A DNA stretch of 64,000 nucleotides from Butyrivibrio sp. (GCA_023664865.1 JAMPEU010000001.1:43855-107854), one strand, 5' to 3'. Counted from the first letter of the stretch, positions 54,866-64,000 are shown. Numbers and translations are program-made. Notes: a model not told the origin generated them from the sequence alone.

Positions 54866-56692
54866 ATGCCGTCTACATTTTTTGGATTAACAATTGCATC
54901 TTCGGGACTGCGCGCAGCCAATGCAGCGCTCAATACTACCGGAAATAATATCAGCAACGCCAGTACGGAAGGCTACAGCCGTCAGGAAGTTACTACAGAG
55001 GCGAGCAACGCGCTCCGCGTTTTTGCAACATACGGTTGTGCGGGTGCGGGTGTTGAGACTATTGCGATAGAACGTGTAAGGGATACGTTTTATGACGGAA
55101 AATACCGTGATAATGAATCCAGGCTTGGAGAGCAGGACGTCAAGGCATATTACATGCGCATGATAGAGGATTATTTGACGGACGATAAAATAACAGGATT
55201 TAAGACCATCTATGATAAAGTATCCGCTGCGTTGCAGGAGATAACCAAGAACGGCAGCTCTACATCGACTAAGAGGGATTTTATCTCGACAATCCAGACT
55301 TTGACGGATTACTTTAATAATCAGTATGGTAATATGCAGAACCTTCAGGCGGATGTCAACGATGAGATTAAGATGCGCGTAGACGAGATTAATTCGATAG
55401 CGCAGGATATAGCTACAGTCAATAAGCAGATTAACGTTATCGAGGTAAGAGGCGTTACGGCTAACGAACTGCGGGATAAAAGGGATGTATTGATAGACCG
55501 TCTCTCTGCGATTGTGAATGTCAAGGTTGTTGAGATGCCGATGTATGACCAGGCAGGAAACCCTTCTGGCTGCAACAGGTGCATCATTAAGATAGCCGGA
55601 GAGCAGACGCTTGTAGACAACGACGACTACAACCAGCTTGAATGTATAGCCAGAAAGAGTTATGAAAAAGTAAACCAGTCAGATATTGACGGCCTTTATG
55701 ATATCCAATGGACGAACGGTTTGGATTTCGGCCTGTACAATGCGTCCATGACCGGAGAACTCAAAGGCTTGATACAGATGCGCGATGGCAATAATGGAGA
55801 GTATTTCAATGGAACCGTTGATGAAATTTATTTCAACAGGGATACTACCAGGGTGACTATCAATACCAATGCGGACTACTTGGACGGCATGAGCAAATGT
55901 AAGCTTTCCGATAAAGGCGGAAAGATTGATATAGGAAGCCAGATTTATTATTATACCGATTGGTCGTATGACGGCGACGGCAAATACACTTTTATTATAG
56001 ACAATAATAGGAGCGACCAGCCGTTAATAGCGGGCAAGCAGGGAAAGGAAGCAAGCGTAGGTGCGGAAGTCAAGTATGAGGGCGTTCCTTACTATATGGG
56101 GCAGATGAATGAATGGCTTCGCGACTTTTCCAAAGCGCTCAATGATATTTTTACAGAAGGCTGGACAGAAGACAATAAAGATGCGGGAATCCTTTTCACA
56201 GCCAATTATGCTAACGGTGACGGGCAGTATTCAGAGTCAGAGCTGAACGACTCTGAGAGAAACGGCAGAGGCTACTATTATCTGACGGCAGGAAACGTAG
56301 CAGTTACCACGCAGCTTGATAAAGATCCATCTAAGCTTGGAACCAGAAGCGATGCAAGTAAGGGCGTGGAAGAATGTGAGCAGGTTAAAAAAGTTATTTC
56401 CCTTATGTCGGATGTCAATCAGTTCAGTTTCCGCGGAAGGGATGCGGGCGGTTTCCTGGAGTGTGTTCTTTCAGATGTAGCGCTCAATGCGGGCAATGCC
56501 AATACGCTTTACAACACATATTTAAGTTTAGAGACCAGCATTGACAACCAGAGAATTTCCATTTCGGGAGTAGATGAGGATGAAGAGGCGGTCAGCCTTG
56601 TGAAGTACCAGAATTCCTATACTCTTGCTTCTAAAATGATTTCTACGCTGACGGAAATTTACGACAGGTTGATTTTACAGACCGGAGTTTAG
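54866..56692 (+). CDS. flgK: Hook-filament junction protein FlgK, second copy
   Basis: 608 residues with the same ends as FlgK (SSGLRAANAALNTTGNNISN, STEGYSRQEV; C-terminal SLVKYQNSYTLASKMISTL) but clearly different from its neighbour throughout the middle. This one is nearer the classical FlgK start. AAGAGGTG precedes the ATG. Either both assemble in the junction or one has a specialised role. Confidence 0.92.
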   Translation: MPSTFFGLTIASSGLRAANAALNTTGNNISNASTEGYSRQEVTTEASNALRVFATYGCAGAGVETIAIERVRDTFYDGKYRDNESRLGEQDVKAYYMRMIEDYLTDDKITGFKTIYDKVSAALQEITKNGSSTSTKRDFISTIQTLTDYFNNQYGNMQNLQADVNDEIKMRVDEINSIAQDIATVNKQINVIEVRGVTANELRDKRDVLIDRLSAIVNVKVVEMPMYDQAGNPSGCNRCIIKIAGEQTLVDNDDYNQLECIARKSYEKVNQSDIDGLYDIQWTNGLDFGLYNASMTGELKGLIQMRDGNNGEYFNGTVDEIYFNRDTTRVTINTNADYLDGMSKCKLSDKGGKIDIGSQIYYYTDWSYDGDGKYTFIIDNNRSDQPLIAGKQGKEASVGAEVKYEGVPYYMGQMNEWLRDFSKALNDIFTEGWTEDNKDAGILFTANYANGDGQYSESELNDSERNGRGYYYLTAGNVAVTTQLDKDPSKLGTRSDASKGVEECEQVKKVISLMSDVNQFSFRGRDAGGFLECVLSDVALNAGNANTLYNTYLSLETSIDNQRISISGVDEDEEAVSLVKYQNSYTLASKMISTLTEIYDRLILQTGV

Positions 56693-56736
56693 TTAAGTTG
56701 AGGGAATGACCGATATTAGAAAGGTGTGATACGATT

Positions 56737-58644
56737 ATGAGAATGACGAATAAAATCATGCGCAACAATTCGCTTTACAATATCAACCAGAACAAGATTC
56801 TGGAAGACAGATTGAGCAACAGCATGACTAACCAGAGTAAGATTACCAGGCCGTCTGATGATCCCGTGGTGGCAATCAGGGCGCTGCGCCTTAGAACCAA
56901 TGTCAGCACGGTGTCACAGTATTATGACAAGAACGCGCCGGATGCAGACCAGTGGCTTTCGGTTACGGGGGATGCGCTTGATACGGTTGGTTCTGTTTTG
57001 AAGAGCCTTTACAGTCAGGCTACGGATGCTTCTAAGAAGTCATTGACATATTCGGATCTTAAGATTATATATGAACAGATTCAGTCTTTGACGAATGAAT
57101 TTTATGCAAGCGGTAATGTGGATTATGCGGGAAGATATGTATTCTCAGGTTTCAGAACCGATACGCCTATTACATTCACAGAAGAAAACATTATGGAATT
57201 CAATGAGGATCCAGACAACAGGAAGACCTATGTGATTGAAGAAGAGTTGGGATATAGCGATATTTCGACTATCAGTTATACCAACTGGCAAGGCAAGGCT
57301 ACTGAACTTGGTGTTACTAATGAAACCCTGTATCGTTTCAGATTATCATATGATAATTTGAACAATTCCGCGGCTGCCGACGGAGATCCTATTAATTCTG
57401 AAGATTTGCAGCTTTATGTGAATATGGCGGATGAACCCGCAACGGTGAAAGTATATAATGATGCCGAGACCGCCTATCAGGCTGTAGTTGACGCGTCGGC
57501 TGCAGGGAATGAGATAATGGCGTATATTCCGTCTACCGGAGAACTGGTATTCAGCGAGGCTTATTATAATGGCACAAGCAGCGTGGGACCGACAGCAATA
57601 ACCGAGAACATGCAGGTAAGGGTAAAATACACTAAGAGCGAATGGGTTGCAGGAGACATTAATCCTGTACATTATTTCCACTGTATAGGCACCGATGAGC
57701 GTAATGTAAACGATGCTATGAAATTAGAGTCCGCTGAGAACGCATTAAGCAAAATACAGTCTGTATATACAGACGTTCAGGGAGCATTGGCGAATCTTCG
57801 CGCCGGAAGTGAGGATGCTATAGACGAAGCTAAGGAAACAATAACGAAAGCGCTTGATAATTTAAAAAGTGTAGTGCCGGCGGAAGGCGATGATGATACA
57901 AATGCGGCTTTAGAGGTTGCAAGGAATGCTTTAGCTGATGCGAAAGCTGCGGTAGACAACGCCGATTCTACTGATGCTGATTCATTGGTTCAGGCGCGTT
58001 TAGATACCATGTCGGCGATGGACGAAATACAGAAGGCTGAGGATAAAGCGCAAATCGAAGTCAATAGAATAAGGAATCATCTGGTTGAGTATAATCCGGA
58101 CGACAAGTCACAGGATATTTACTATGATGTAGGTTTCAATCAGGAGATACAGGTAAATACGGTTGCAGATGAAGTATTTACACACGGCGTTAAAAGAGAT
58201 GCAGATGATTTTACCATATATCTTGAGCAGCTTAAGAAGGTTGAGGATAAGATATCCGATATCGAAAGCAAAATGACCGAATATGCGGAAGACAGTCAAG
58301 AGTATAAGGATTTGAAACTGGAGCTGGATGCAGTAAATAAGGCATATACCTATGTGCGCGATAATGTGCAGACCAGATTTGAGAATCAGATTTCCAAGTA
58401 TCAGAAATATATTGACGATACTAATGTTGCCGTTACCAATAACGGTACGAGGGGAAGCCGTCTTGACCTTATCACCAGCAGGCTCATGAACCAGAAAGCG
58501 ACATTTAAAGATTTGCAGAGCAATAATGAAGATGCTGATGTATCCGAGCTGGCGGTACAGCTTAAGAGTTCGGAGCTGACATATGAAGCGGCGCTGATGG
58601 CGACAAGCAAGATTATGCAGACGAATTTAATGAACTATATCTAA
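56737..58644 (+). CDS. flgL: Hook-filament junction protein FlgL, enlarged
   Basis: 635 residues, about twice the usual size. The N-terminal flagellin-like region (MTNKIMRNNSLYNINQNK, then TRPSDDPVVAIRALRLRTNV) and C-terminal helix (LAVQLKSSELTYEAALMATS) are normal. The extra part includes an Ala/Asp/Lys-rich helical insert near residues 327-448 (ALEVARNALADAKAAVDNAD), presumably exposed on the outside of the junction. Confidence 0.92.
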   Translation: MRMTNKIMRNNSLYNINQNKILEDRLSNSMTNQSKITRPSDDPVVAIRALRLRTNVSTVSQYYDKNAPDADQWLSVTGDALDTVGSVLKSLYSQATDASKKSLTYSDLKIIYEQIQSLTNEFYASGNVDYAGRYVFSGFRTDTPITFTEENIMEFNEDPDNRKTYVIEEELGYSDISTISYTNWQGKATELGVTNETLYRFRLSYDNLNNSAAADGDPINSEDLQLYVNMADEPATVKVYNDAETAYQAVVDASAAGNEIMAYIPSTGELVFSEAYYNGTSSVGPTAITENMQVRVKYTKSEWVAGDINPVHYFHCIGTDERNVNDAMKLESAENALSKIQSVYTDVQGALANLRAGSEDAIDEAKETITKALDNLKSVVPAEGDDDTNAALEVARNALADAKAAVDNADSTDADSLVQARLDTMSAMDEIQKAEDKAQIEVNRIRNHLVEYNPDDKSQDIYYDVGFNQEIQVNTVADEVFTHGVKRDADDFTIYLEQLKKVEDKISDIESKMTEYAEDSQEYKDLKLELDAVNKAYTYVRDNVQTRFENQISKYQKYIDDTNVAVTNNGTRGSRLDLITSRLMNQKATFKDLQSNNEDADVSELAVQLKSSELTYEAALMATSKIMQTNLMNYI

Positions 58645-58700
58645 AATATTGCAGTATGGAACAAAATAACGGAGTATTTTGCGTAAGAGAGGGAGAATCT

Positions 58701-59162
58701 ATGAAGGTAACTACAAAAGTATTTGGGGAGATTACGATTGACGATGAAAAGATTATTAATTTTCCAAATGGAATCATAGGCTTTCCGGAATTGACACAGT
58801 TTGCGCTGGTGCATGATTCCGAGAAAGGCACTGAAACCATCCACTGGCTGCAGTCCTTACAGGAACCCGGATTTGCCATGCCTGTGCTTGATCCGCTGTT
58901 GGTATGCGGTGAATATAATCCGGAAGTGGACGACGAGCTGCTTAAGCCGCTTGGCACGTTAGTGCCGGATGAGACGCTGGTGCTGGTTACCGTTACGGTT
59001 CCTAAGGATTTGACACAAATGACTATCAATCTTAAAGGACCTTTCGTTATCAATGTAGCGGAGAAGAAGGCGACTCAGGTAATTGTCGAGGGCGACAAAT
59101 ATCCGGTTAAATTCCCGATATATGATATTTTAAATGCCAATAAGAAGAAAGCAGGTGAATAA
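58701..59162 (+). CDS. fliW: Flagellar assembly factor FliW
   Basis: 153 residues from ATG 58701 behind GAGAGGGAG; the longer frame starts without a site. KINFPNGIIGFPE-like sequence (FPNGIIGFPEL) is the family hallmark. FliW binds flagellin and CsrA in a partner switch that links filament secretion to flagellin translation. Its stop directly abuts the csrA ATG. Confidence 0.94.
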   Translation: MKVTTKVFGEITIDDEKIINFPNGIIGFPELTQFALVHDSEKGTETIHWLQSLQEPGFAMPVLDPLLVCGEYNPEVDDELLKPLGTLVPDETLVLVTVTVPKDLTQMTINLKGPFVINVAEKKATQVIVEGDKYPVKFPIYDILNANKKKAGE

Positions 59163-59381
59163 ATGTTAGCTTTATCCAGAAAAAAGAGTGAAGCGCTCAT
59201 CATTAACAACAACATCGAAATAACAGTGCTGGAAATAAAGGGCGAGCAGGTGAAGCTTGGCATTAACGCACCGAAGGAAGTGCCCGTATACCGTAAGGAA
59301 GTATATATCCAGATTCAGAATTCCAATAAGGAAGCTACGAATACTGACGGATTGGCAGCTTTAGAGAACTTATTGAAATAG
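59163..59381 (+). CDS. csrA: Translational regulator CsrA
   Basis: 72 residues starting MLALSRKKSEALIINNNIEI, the standard CsrA fold that binds GGA motifs in mRNA leaders. AGGTG lies within the end of fliW, so the pair is coupled. Target leaders, usually that of flagellin, are not in the window. Its last 12 bases overlap the convergent glycosyltransferase gene. Confidence 0.95.
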   Translation: MLALSRKKSEALIINNNIEITVLEIKGEQVKLGINAPKEVPVYRKEVYIQIQNSNKEATNTDGLAALENLLK

Positions 59382-60548
59382 AATTTTAAGCATACCGACA
59401 AGCCGCATTTCATACGTATGATGTGCGGCTGTTTTTTCGTATCCGTTTAAGGCGATTTCTATGCGCTGCGTTTCGTGGTGAAGATAATAGTCTACCTTAT
59501 ACTTCAAGTCTTCCATGCTTTCATAGACTTCCAGATCTTTGCCGATTTCAAAATATTCGGGTATTTCAGCCTGATAGTTGGTAAGCAGAAAACCTCCGCT
59601 GCCTAATATATCCCATATGCGTAAGGAAAGCCCGGTTTCAATAGGGCGCATTGTCATATTTAAGTTAATCCGGCTGGCGTGAAAAACCTTAGGCATCTCG
59701 GTCAAGGTATTCACTCCGCCTTTTACATGCACTTTAGGCAGCATGGAAGCGTCGCTGCGCGTATACAGCGATACATTGAAATATTCCGATAACATGTTGA
59801 GGGTGGCAATTCTTTCCACATTAGCCAGTTTCATGCCGATATATCTGTGCGCTGTCAAATACCTGTCGGTATCCATGAATACGTCCTGCCCTTTATAGAA
59901 GTTAGAATCCGCCGCGGCAATTTCATTGATGACCTGCTCAGGCAGCACATCATAGATAAAATTATATCCGTATACTTTCATCTGCGCCTGAATAAGCCCT
60001 TCCACATAGCCCTTCGTATAATCCGAAAGGGAAAGGCTGTCATATATGCACTTCTCGGAATAGAGCGAACCAACAAAACTGACATCATTGTCATATTGGA
60101 TATAATCTTCCTCAGTCATTCCCATAATTACTTTTTCAAGACGCTTCACGTTCACGGCGAGAGGAAGATAATAAATATGCTCAGGATTATAGGGGCGGAA
60201 GAACTCATACTGCGCCCTGTCAAATAAAAAGATACGGTTCCATTCGTTCTTTAGCGCGTTGGAAAAAAGCTCGGCGACAGGACTGTCAACACTCCAACAG
60301 ACATAAGGAACTTTCAGGCGGTTACAGGTATAGGAAATCGCGGGATAAAAATTAATGCTGAATACGAATGAGAGCTTGTGCGTCAATATCCATTTGGTTA
60401 TCTTTTCTGCACACCGCGCCGGAGTCACGCCCTTATCGGCCATTTCCATCTCTTCCCGATGTACGGTTATGCCAAAGGACTCGAATACCTGTATTATATC
60501 GGGTTCGCATATGCTGTTATAACGATAGATAAGAATTTCCATTACCAT
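59370..60548 (-). CDS. Glycosyltransferase-like protein, CgeB/DUF3880 type
   Basis: 392 residues from ATG 60548 (ATG 60542 also possible; AAGGAAC upstream). An N-terminal domain (SVDSPVAELFSN, FLFDRAQYEFFRPYN) and a C-terminal GT-B-like half (RINLNMTMRPIETGLSLRIWDILGSGGFLLTN) match the CgeB-related group. Convergent insertion between csrA and flaG suggests flagellin or cell-surface glycosylation; this is inference from position. Confidence 0.75.
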   Translation of the reverse strand: MVMEILIYRYNSICEPDIIQVFESFGITVHREEMEMADKGVTPARCAEKITKWILTHKLSFVFSINFYPAISYTCNRLKVPYVCWSVDSPVAELFSNALKNEWNRIFLFDRAQYEFFRPYNPEHIYYLPLAVNVKRLEKVIMGMTEEDYIQYDNDVSFVGSLYSEKCIYDSLSLSDYTKGYVEGLIQAQMKVYGYNFIYDVLPEQVINEIAAADSNFYKGQDVFMDTDRYLTAHRYIGMKLANVERIATLNMLSEYFNVSLYTRSDASMLPKVHVKGGVNTLTEMPKVFHASRINLNMTMRPIETGLSLRIWDILGSGGFLLTNYQAEIPEYFEIGKDLEVYESMEDLKYKVDYYLHHETQRIEIALNGYEKTAAHHTYEMRLVGMLKILFQ

Positions 60549-60675
60549 TAAGTTCCTTTCTGTACCCCTGCCTAAATTAATACTGTATTTGTTCGGCTTC
60601 ATATGTTATAATAACACAAAATGGCGTATGCGGCACATGCTTTAAAAAATTATTTCACTTTTGTGGCATTCGCAC

Positions 60676-60702
60676 TAAATTATTTGTTTTTTTTTCCGAT
60701 AT
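60676..60702 (+). promoter_or_regulatory. SigD (sigma-28) promoter of flaG-fliD
   Basis: TAAA (60676-60679), 15-base spacer, TCCGATAT (60695-60702), seven of eight bases of the -10 consensus. It lies 120 bases before flaG. Confidence 0.85.
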
Positions 60703-60822
60703 ATAGTGCAAAGGAGTATATTCCGTCTTGATTTCTGCGCAAAAATATGAAGGCGGGATGTATTATCTGGGACGATTCTTTAAAGACACTATTAATAAAA
60801 TATCACACGGAGGTGATTCATA

Positions 60823-61287
60823 ATGGCAATTGAACCATTAAGCAGCGTAATGACTTATCAGGCGCAACCGGCGGTAAAACAACAGGTACAGCCTGTACAA
60901 CAGACGGACATGGAAGTTTCGTCAGACGATCAAACAGTAAATGTGGATACAACCACGGCGGCTGTGGTTAAGACACAGGCGGAAAACAGTGAAAACGATG
61001 GTAACACAAACAGCGGAAACAATGCAAATAACGGCTTGCAGCAGGCTATGAATTCACAGTCGGCTAACGAGCAGTTGAAGAAGGCGGTTGCAGAGATGAA
61101 CCGTAAGATTAACAATACCAATGAAGAGGCTGTTTTTGGCATCCATGAGAAGACGAACAGAATTACTATCAAAATTGTGGATAAGGACACAAAGGAAATT
61201 ATCAAGGAATTTCCGCCTGAGAAGACTCTGGATATGATAGCCAAGGTCTGGGAGATGGCAGGAATCCTTGTAGATGAGAAAAGGTAG
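60823..61287 (+). CDS. flaG: FlaG family flagellar protein
   Basis: 154 residues. A Gln/Thr/Asn-rich, disordered first half leads to the conserved FlaG domain (LKKAVAEMNRKINNTNEEAVF, then KEFPPEKTLDMIAKVWEMAG). FlaG affects filament length in other bacteria and is normally next to fliD, as here. GGAGGTG precedes the ATG. Confidence 0.9.
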   Translation: MAIEPLSSVMTYQAQPAVKQQVQPVQQTDMEVSSDDQTVNVDTTTAAVVKTQAENSENDGNTNSGNNANNGLQQAMNSQSANEQLKKAVAEMNRKINNTNEEAVFGIHEKTNRITIKIVDKDTKEIIKEFPPEKTLDMIAKVWEMAGILVDEKR

Positions 61288-61298
61288 GGGGTATATAG

Positions 61299-63929
61299 AT
61301 GTCAATCAGAATTACAGGTATGTATTCAGGTCTTGATACTGAGAGCATCATCAGCGAGCTTGTATCTGCACAGAGCGTTAAGAAAAGCTCTATGGTTAAG
61401 GCACAGACTAAACTGAGCTGGAAGCAGGACGCGTGGAAAGCATTAAATACCAAGATTTTTAGTTTCTATACCAATACATTAAGCAATATGCGTTTCCAGT
61501 CCTCTTATATGAAGAAGACGACTAAGGTTTCCAATTCCAACGCGATAAATGTCGTTACGGGAGCGGACGCGGTAGACGGCGTAAGGACTGTAAGCGTTGA
61601 CAAACTTGCTAAAGGCGGATATCTGACTGGTGCAGATCTGACAGGCGAAGGTAATATAGGTTATACTGGCGGCGCGTCTATAGGCGATTTGTTAAAGCGC
61701 AGCAAGCTTAAAGGGAAAGGCCTTACGGATTCCAGTACGTTGGATGGAAGTTTCAACATAGTAGGAGCGAATGGTTCTTCTTATACGGTTAATGTCAATT
61801 CTAAGACGACGATTAATGATGTGGTGAGCCAGCTCCAGAAGGCAGGGCTTAATGCCAACTATGACGAGAACAGCCAGAGAATTTTCGTAAGCTCCAAGAA
61901 TACCGGTGCGGATTATAACTTCTCGCTGGTAGGAAACAATGAAGGCGGAATGAACGCTTTAGCGGTTCTTGGACTGCTCTCAACTAACGACTTGAATAAC
62001 AGTGAATATACGACATGGGCGTCATATAAAAATGCTGATGGTACGCTTACAACTGACGGTCAGAAAGCATATGACAAGATGGTGGCTGATAAGGTTGCAG
62101 CATATAAGGCGGAATGGGATTCACTTACAGCGGCTAATAAGAAGATTACGGATGCAATAGCCACATTGGATGATAATGATGTGATAGGCTCGAAGTTTTC
62201 AGCAGATAATTCAGGAGCTAAGATGGCTGCCATTTATGATGATTTGTATAAAGACGGCGGTCTCTATGATGTGATGAATGAAAAGAAATCGGCTTATGAT
62301 ACTGCTAAGGCTGCTTATGAACCTATTGAGAAAGCAGAGGCGGCTTATAATGCAGCTAAGGAAGCTGTTGATAATGCCAGCCCTTCTTTAACCGCTGCTG
62401 ATAGGGAAACGCTTGATAAGAAACTGGAAGATGCCGAAAAGGCATACAAGGATGCTAAGGCTAAGGTAGGCGATGATGACGCTGTTGCAGCTGCCAAGAC
62501 AGCATATGATACGGCGAAGGCAGATTATGAGACTGCTAAGGACGCATATGATGGCCAAAAAAAGGTAGTTGACGATTATCTTTCTGCTGTGTACTACGGA
62601 CCGTTGGAAGAGCAAAAAGATGAAGACGGCAATACAGTCTATGAAACCTTGAAAGATTCAGAGGGCAAAGTTATTTATGAATCTGATGGTAAAACCCCGA
62701 AGTATGACTATACTAAACCTGTCATGGTGCATGACGGCAACGGACTCTTAGACCAGTGGAACCACTATCAGGCTGATGGAACATTGCCTGCCGGAGAGAC
62801 TGCAGATTCTCTTAAGGCGCAGGTTAATTCATATAATAAATGGCTTACTGCTTTCAATAGTGCCGAAGCAAACAAGAATACCATTGCTAATAACAAAGCA
62901 CGTTTGGCGGAGATTGAACAGAACATTACAGTTACGTCTGGAACTGATGAAGACGGTAATGCTACGACCGAGGCATCGAGCAAGCAGAAACTTGAAGATG
63001 CGGTAAAGGCTGAATTTGATGATAAGGTAGCCGTTGCACAGGATGCTACTTCACCAAGTAATAAATATGCCGATATTGCACGCGGAACCAAGATTGACGG
63101 TCAGGATGCGAAAATTTACTTAAATGGAGCTGAATTTACTTCATCAACCAATACATTTACTGTAAACGGTCTGACGCTTACGGCGCAGGAAGAGACACAT
63201 GGCGCGGAGATAACGCTTACGACTTCTACGGATACCGACGGTATCTATGACATGATTAAGAATTTCTTCTCAGAGTATAATAAGCTCATAAATGAGATGG
63301 ATTCCTTATACAATGCGGAATCTTCCAAAGGCTATGATCCGCTTACGGCAGAAGAGAAAGACGCTTTGAGCGACACTGAGGTGGAAGAGTGGGAGAAGAA
63401 GATTAAAGACTCTCTGCTTCGTCGGGACAGTACGCTTAGAAGCGTATCCGACAGCATGGTATCTATCCTTCTTCAGGGTACGAAAGTAAACGGAAAGCAG
63501 ATGTATCTGTCTGATTTCGGCATCAATACGTTGGGATACTTTAAGTCGAAGGATAACGAGAAGAACGCTTATCATATTGATGGAAATCAGGACGATGCAG
63601 ATACGAAGGGCAATGAGGATAAGTTAAAGAGTATGATCGCCTCAGATCCCGAAACTGTTATGAATTTCTTCTCACAGTTGTCCACGAGCCTGTATGATAA
63701 TCTGACAGAGAAGATGTCTTCCATCAAGGATACGAGAAGCGCATTTACAGTTTATAACGACAAGGTAATGAAGAAGGAGTACGATGAGTACACAGATAAG
63801 ATAAAGGCAGAGGAAGAGAAACTGAACAACATGATGGATAAGTGGTACACTAAGTTTTCCAAGATGGAGACTGCGCTTGCCAAGCTGGAGTCAAAGAACA
63901 GTTCTTTATCGAGTCTGTTTGGTAACTAA
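61299..63929 (+). CDS. fliD: Flagellar cap protein FliD, enlarged
   Basis: 876 residues against about 450-550 in most species. FliD caps the filament and helps flagellin fold. The N-terminal domain (SIRITGMYSGLDTESIISEL) and the C-terminal coiled coil (KIKAEEEKLNNMMDKWYTKF, MARK-like end ALAKLESKNSSL) are typical. Residues about 234-590 are an extra helical region built on AY-x2-AK repeats (KTAYDTAKADYETAKDAYD), probably surface exposed. Confidence 0.93.
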   Translation: MSIRITGMYSGLDTESIISELVSAQSVKKSSMVKAQTKLSWKQDAWKALNTKIFSFYTNTLSNMRFQSSYMKKTTKVSNSNAINVVTGADAVDGVRTVSVDKLAKGGYLTGADLTGEGNIGYTGGASIGDLLKRSKLKGKGLTDSSTLDGSFNIVGANGSSYTVNVNSKTTINDVVSQLQKAGLNANYDENSQRIFVSSKNTGADYNFSLVGNNEGGMNALAVLGLLSTNDLNNSEYTTWASYKNADGTLTTDGQKAYDKMVADKVAAYKAEWDSLTAANKKITDAIATLDDNDVIGSKFSADNSGAKMAAIYDDLYKDGGLYDVMNEKKSAYDTAKAAYEPIEKAEAAYNAAKEAVDNASPSLTAADRETLDKKLEDAEKAYKDAKAKVGDDDAVAAAKTAYDTAKADYETAKDAYDGQKKVVDDYLSAVYYGPLEEQKDEDGNTVYETLKDSEGKVIYESDGKTPKYDYTKPVMVHDGNGLLDQWNHYQADGTLPAGETADSLKAQVNSYNKWLTAFNSAEANKNTIANNKARLAEIEQNITVTSGTDEDGNATTEASSKQKLEDAVKAEFDDKVAVAQDATSPSNKYADIARGTKIDGQDAKIYLNGAEFTSSTNTFTVNGLTLTAQEETHGAEITLTTSTDTDGIYDMIKNFFSEYNKLINEMDSLYNAESSKGYDPLTAEEKDALSDTEVEEWEKKIKDSLLRRDSTLRSVSDSMVSILLQGTKVNGKQMYLSDFGINTLGYFKSKDNEKNAYHIDGNQDDADTKGNEDKLKSMIASDPETVMNFFSQLSTSLYDNLTEKMSSIKDTRSAFTVYNDKVMKKEYDEYTDKIKAEEEKLNNMMDKWYTKFSKMETALAKLESKNSSLSSLFGN

Positions 63930-63961
63930 TAAAGTATGTTGCATGAATCAAGGAGGAGAAT

Positions 63962-64000
63962 ATGGCTATGCCGGCACGCAACCCGTTTGCAGAATACGCA
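63962..64000 (+). CDS. fliS: Flagellar chaperone FliS (3' end outside window)
   Basis: Only 13 codons are visible (MAMPARNPFAEYA) behind an excellent AAGGAGG site. The NPxAxY start and position after fliD are typical of FliS, the flagellin export chaperone. Confidence 0.75.
   Translation, partial: MAMPARNPFAEYA

Noticed and set aside
56709-56716. ACCGATAT before flgL as a SigD -10 box
   Set aside because: The base at the proper 15-base distance reads TAGT, and no TAAA lies within acceptable spacing, so a third SigD promoter is not supported.

Overview
The window looks like a chromosomal segment of a motile, butyrate-forming Clostridia bacterium, most likely of the Lachnospiraceae. Three blocks point there: a complete acetyl-CoA to butyryl-CoA operon in the order thl-crt-hbd-bcd-etfB-etfA, a gene order ecfA1-ecfA2-ecfT-truA-rplM-rpsI, and a Gram-positive late flagellar cluster with two flgK paralogues plus fliW and csrA. 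Strong AGGAGG-type ribosome binding sites and TTGACA/TATAAT-type promoters fit the same picture. No rRNA, tRNA, CRISPR array, transposase or integrase was seen.

Layout. 0-3.6 kb: sugar:cation symporter (cut by the window edge) and GH36 alpha-galactosidase. 3.6-6.9 kb: Hsp33, an XRE regulator, a lipoprotein and a membrane-anchored M15 peptidase. 6.9-12.6 kb: AT-rich accessory island with a small-molecule-type methyltransferase, an extra DNA methyltransferase, a DpnII-type GATC restriction system (two methyltransferases and the nuclease), then a 1.49-kb cassette bracketed by two 54-bp promoter-bearing direct repeats and holding a 51-codon gene, a collapsed nucleotidyltransferase and a phosphotransferase. 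12.6-17.0 kb: ECF vitamin transporter core, truA, L13/S9 behind a structured leader. 17.0-24.0 kb: ECF sigma factor and probable partner, an XRE-PurM fusion, an AAA ATPase with a nuclease-like tail, RdgB/HAM1 family, SDR reductase, TrxB and a very long inverted repeat. 24.2-27.6 kb: NlpC/P60 hydrolase, a structured RNA ahead of hpf, M23 peptidase.

27.6-33.8 kb: butyryl-CoA operon, interrupted between bcd and etfB by a small hairpin element flanked by 15-bp direct repeats. 33.9-36.9 kb: XRE regulator, a decayed ABC ATPase, and a sigma/anti-sigma pair on the minus strand with a candidate autoregulatory promoter. 36.9-46.1 kb: ABC exporter (ATPase, unknown membrane-anchored protein, two ABC-2 permeases), mtnA, a small acidic gene and GH2 beta-galactosidase. 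46.1-52.2 kb: unrecognised membrane/zinc-ribbon and small genes, a 1166-residue coiled-coil zinc-ribbon protein, and a SARP-like regulator. 52.2-64 kb: flgM-flgN-flgK-flgK-flgL-fliW-csrA, a convergent glycosyltransferase, then flaG-fliD-fliS (cut by the edge). Two good SigD (sigma-28) promoters head flgM and flaG.

How it works together: alpha- and beta-galactosidases and the symporter feed sugars to glycolysis, and the thl-etfA operon disposes of acetyl-CoA and reductant as butyryl-CoA. The terminal butyrate step is not in the window. The flagellar block holds the filament junction proteins, cap, FliW/CsrA switch and FlgM checkpoint, so it is a late, SigD-controlled module. The least explained items are the XRE-PurM fusion, the repeat-bracketed cassette, the 1166-residue coiled-coil protein, and several large intergenic palindromes.
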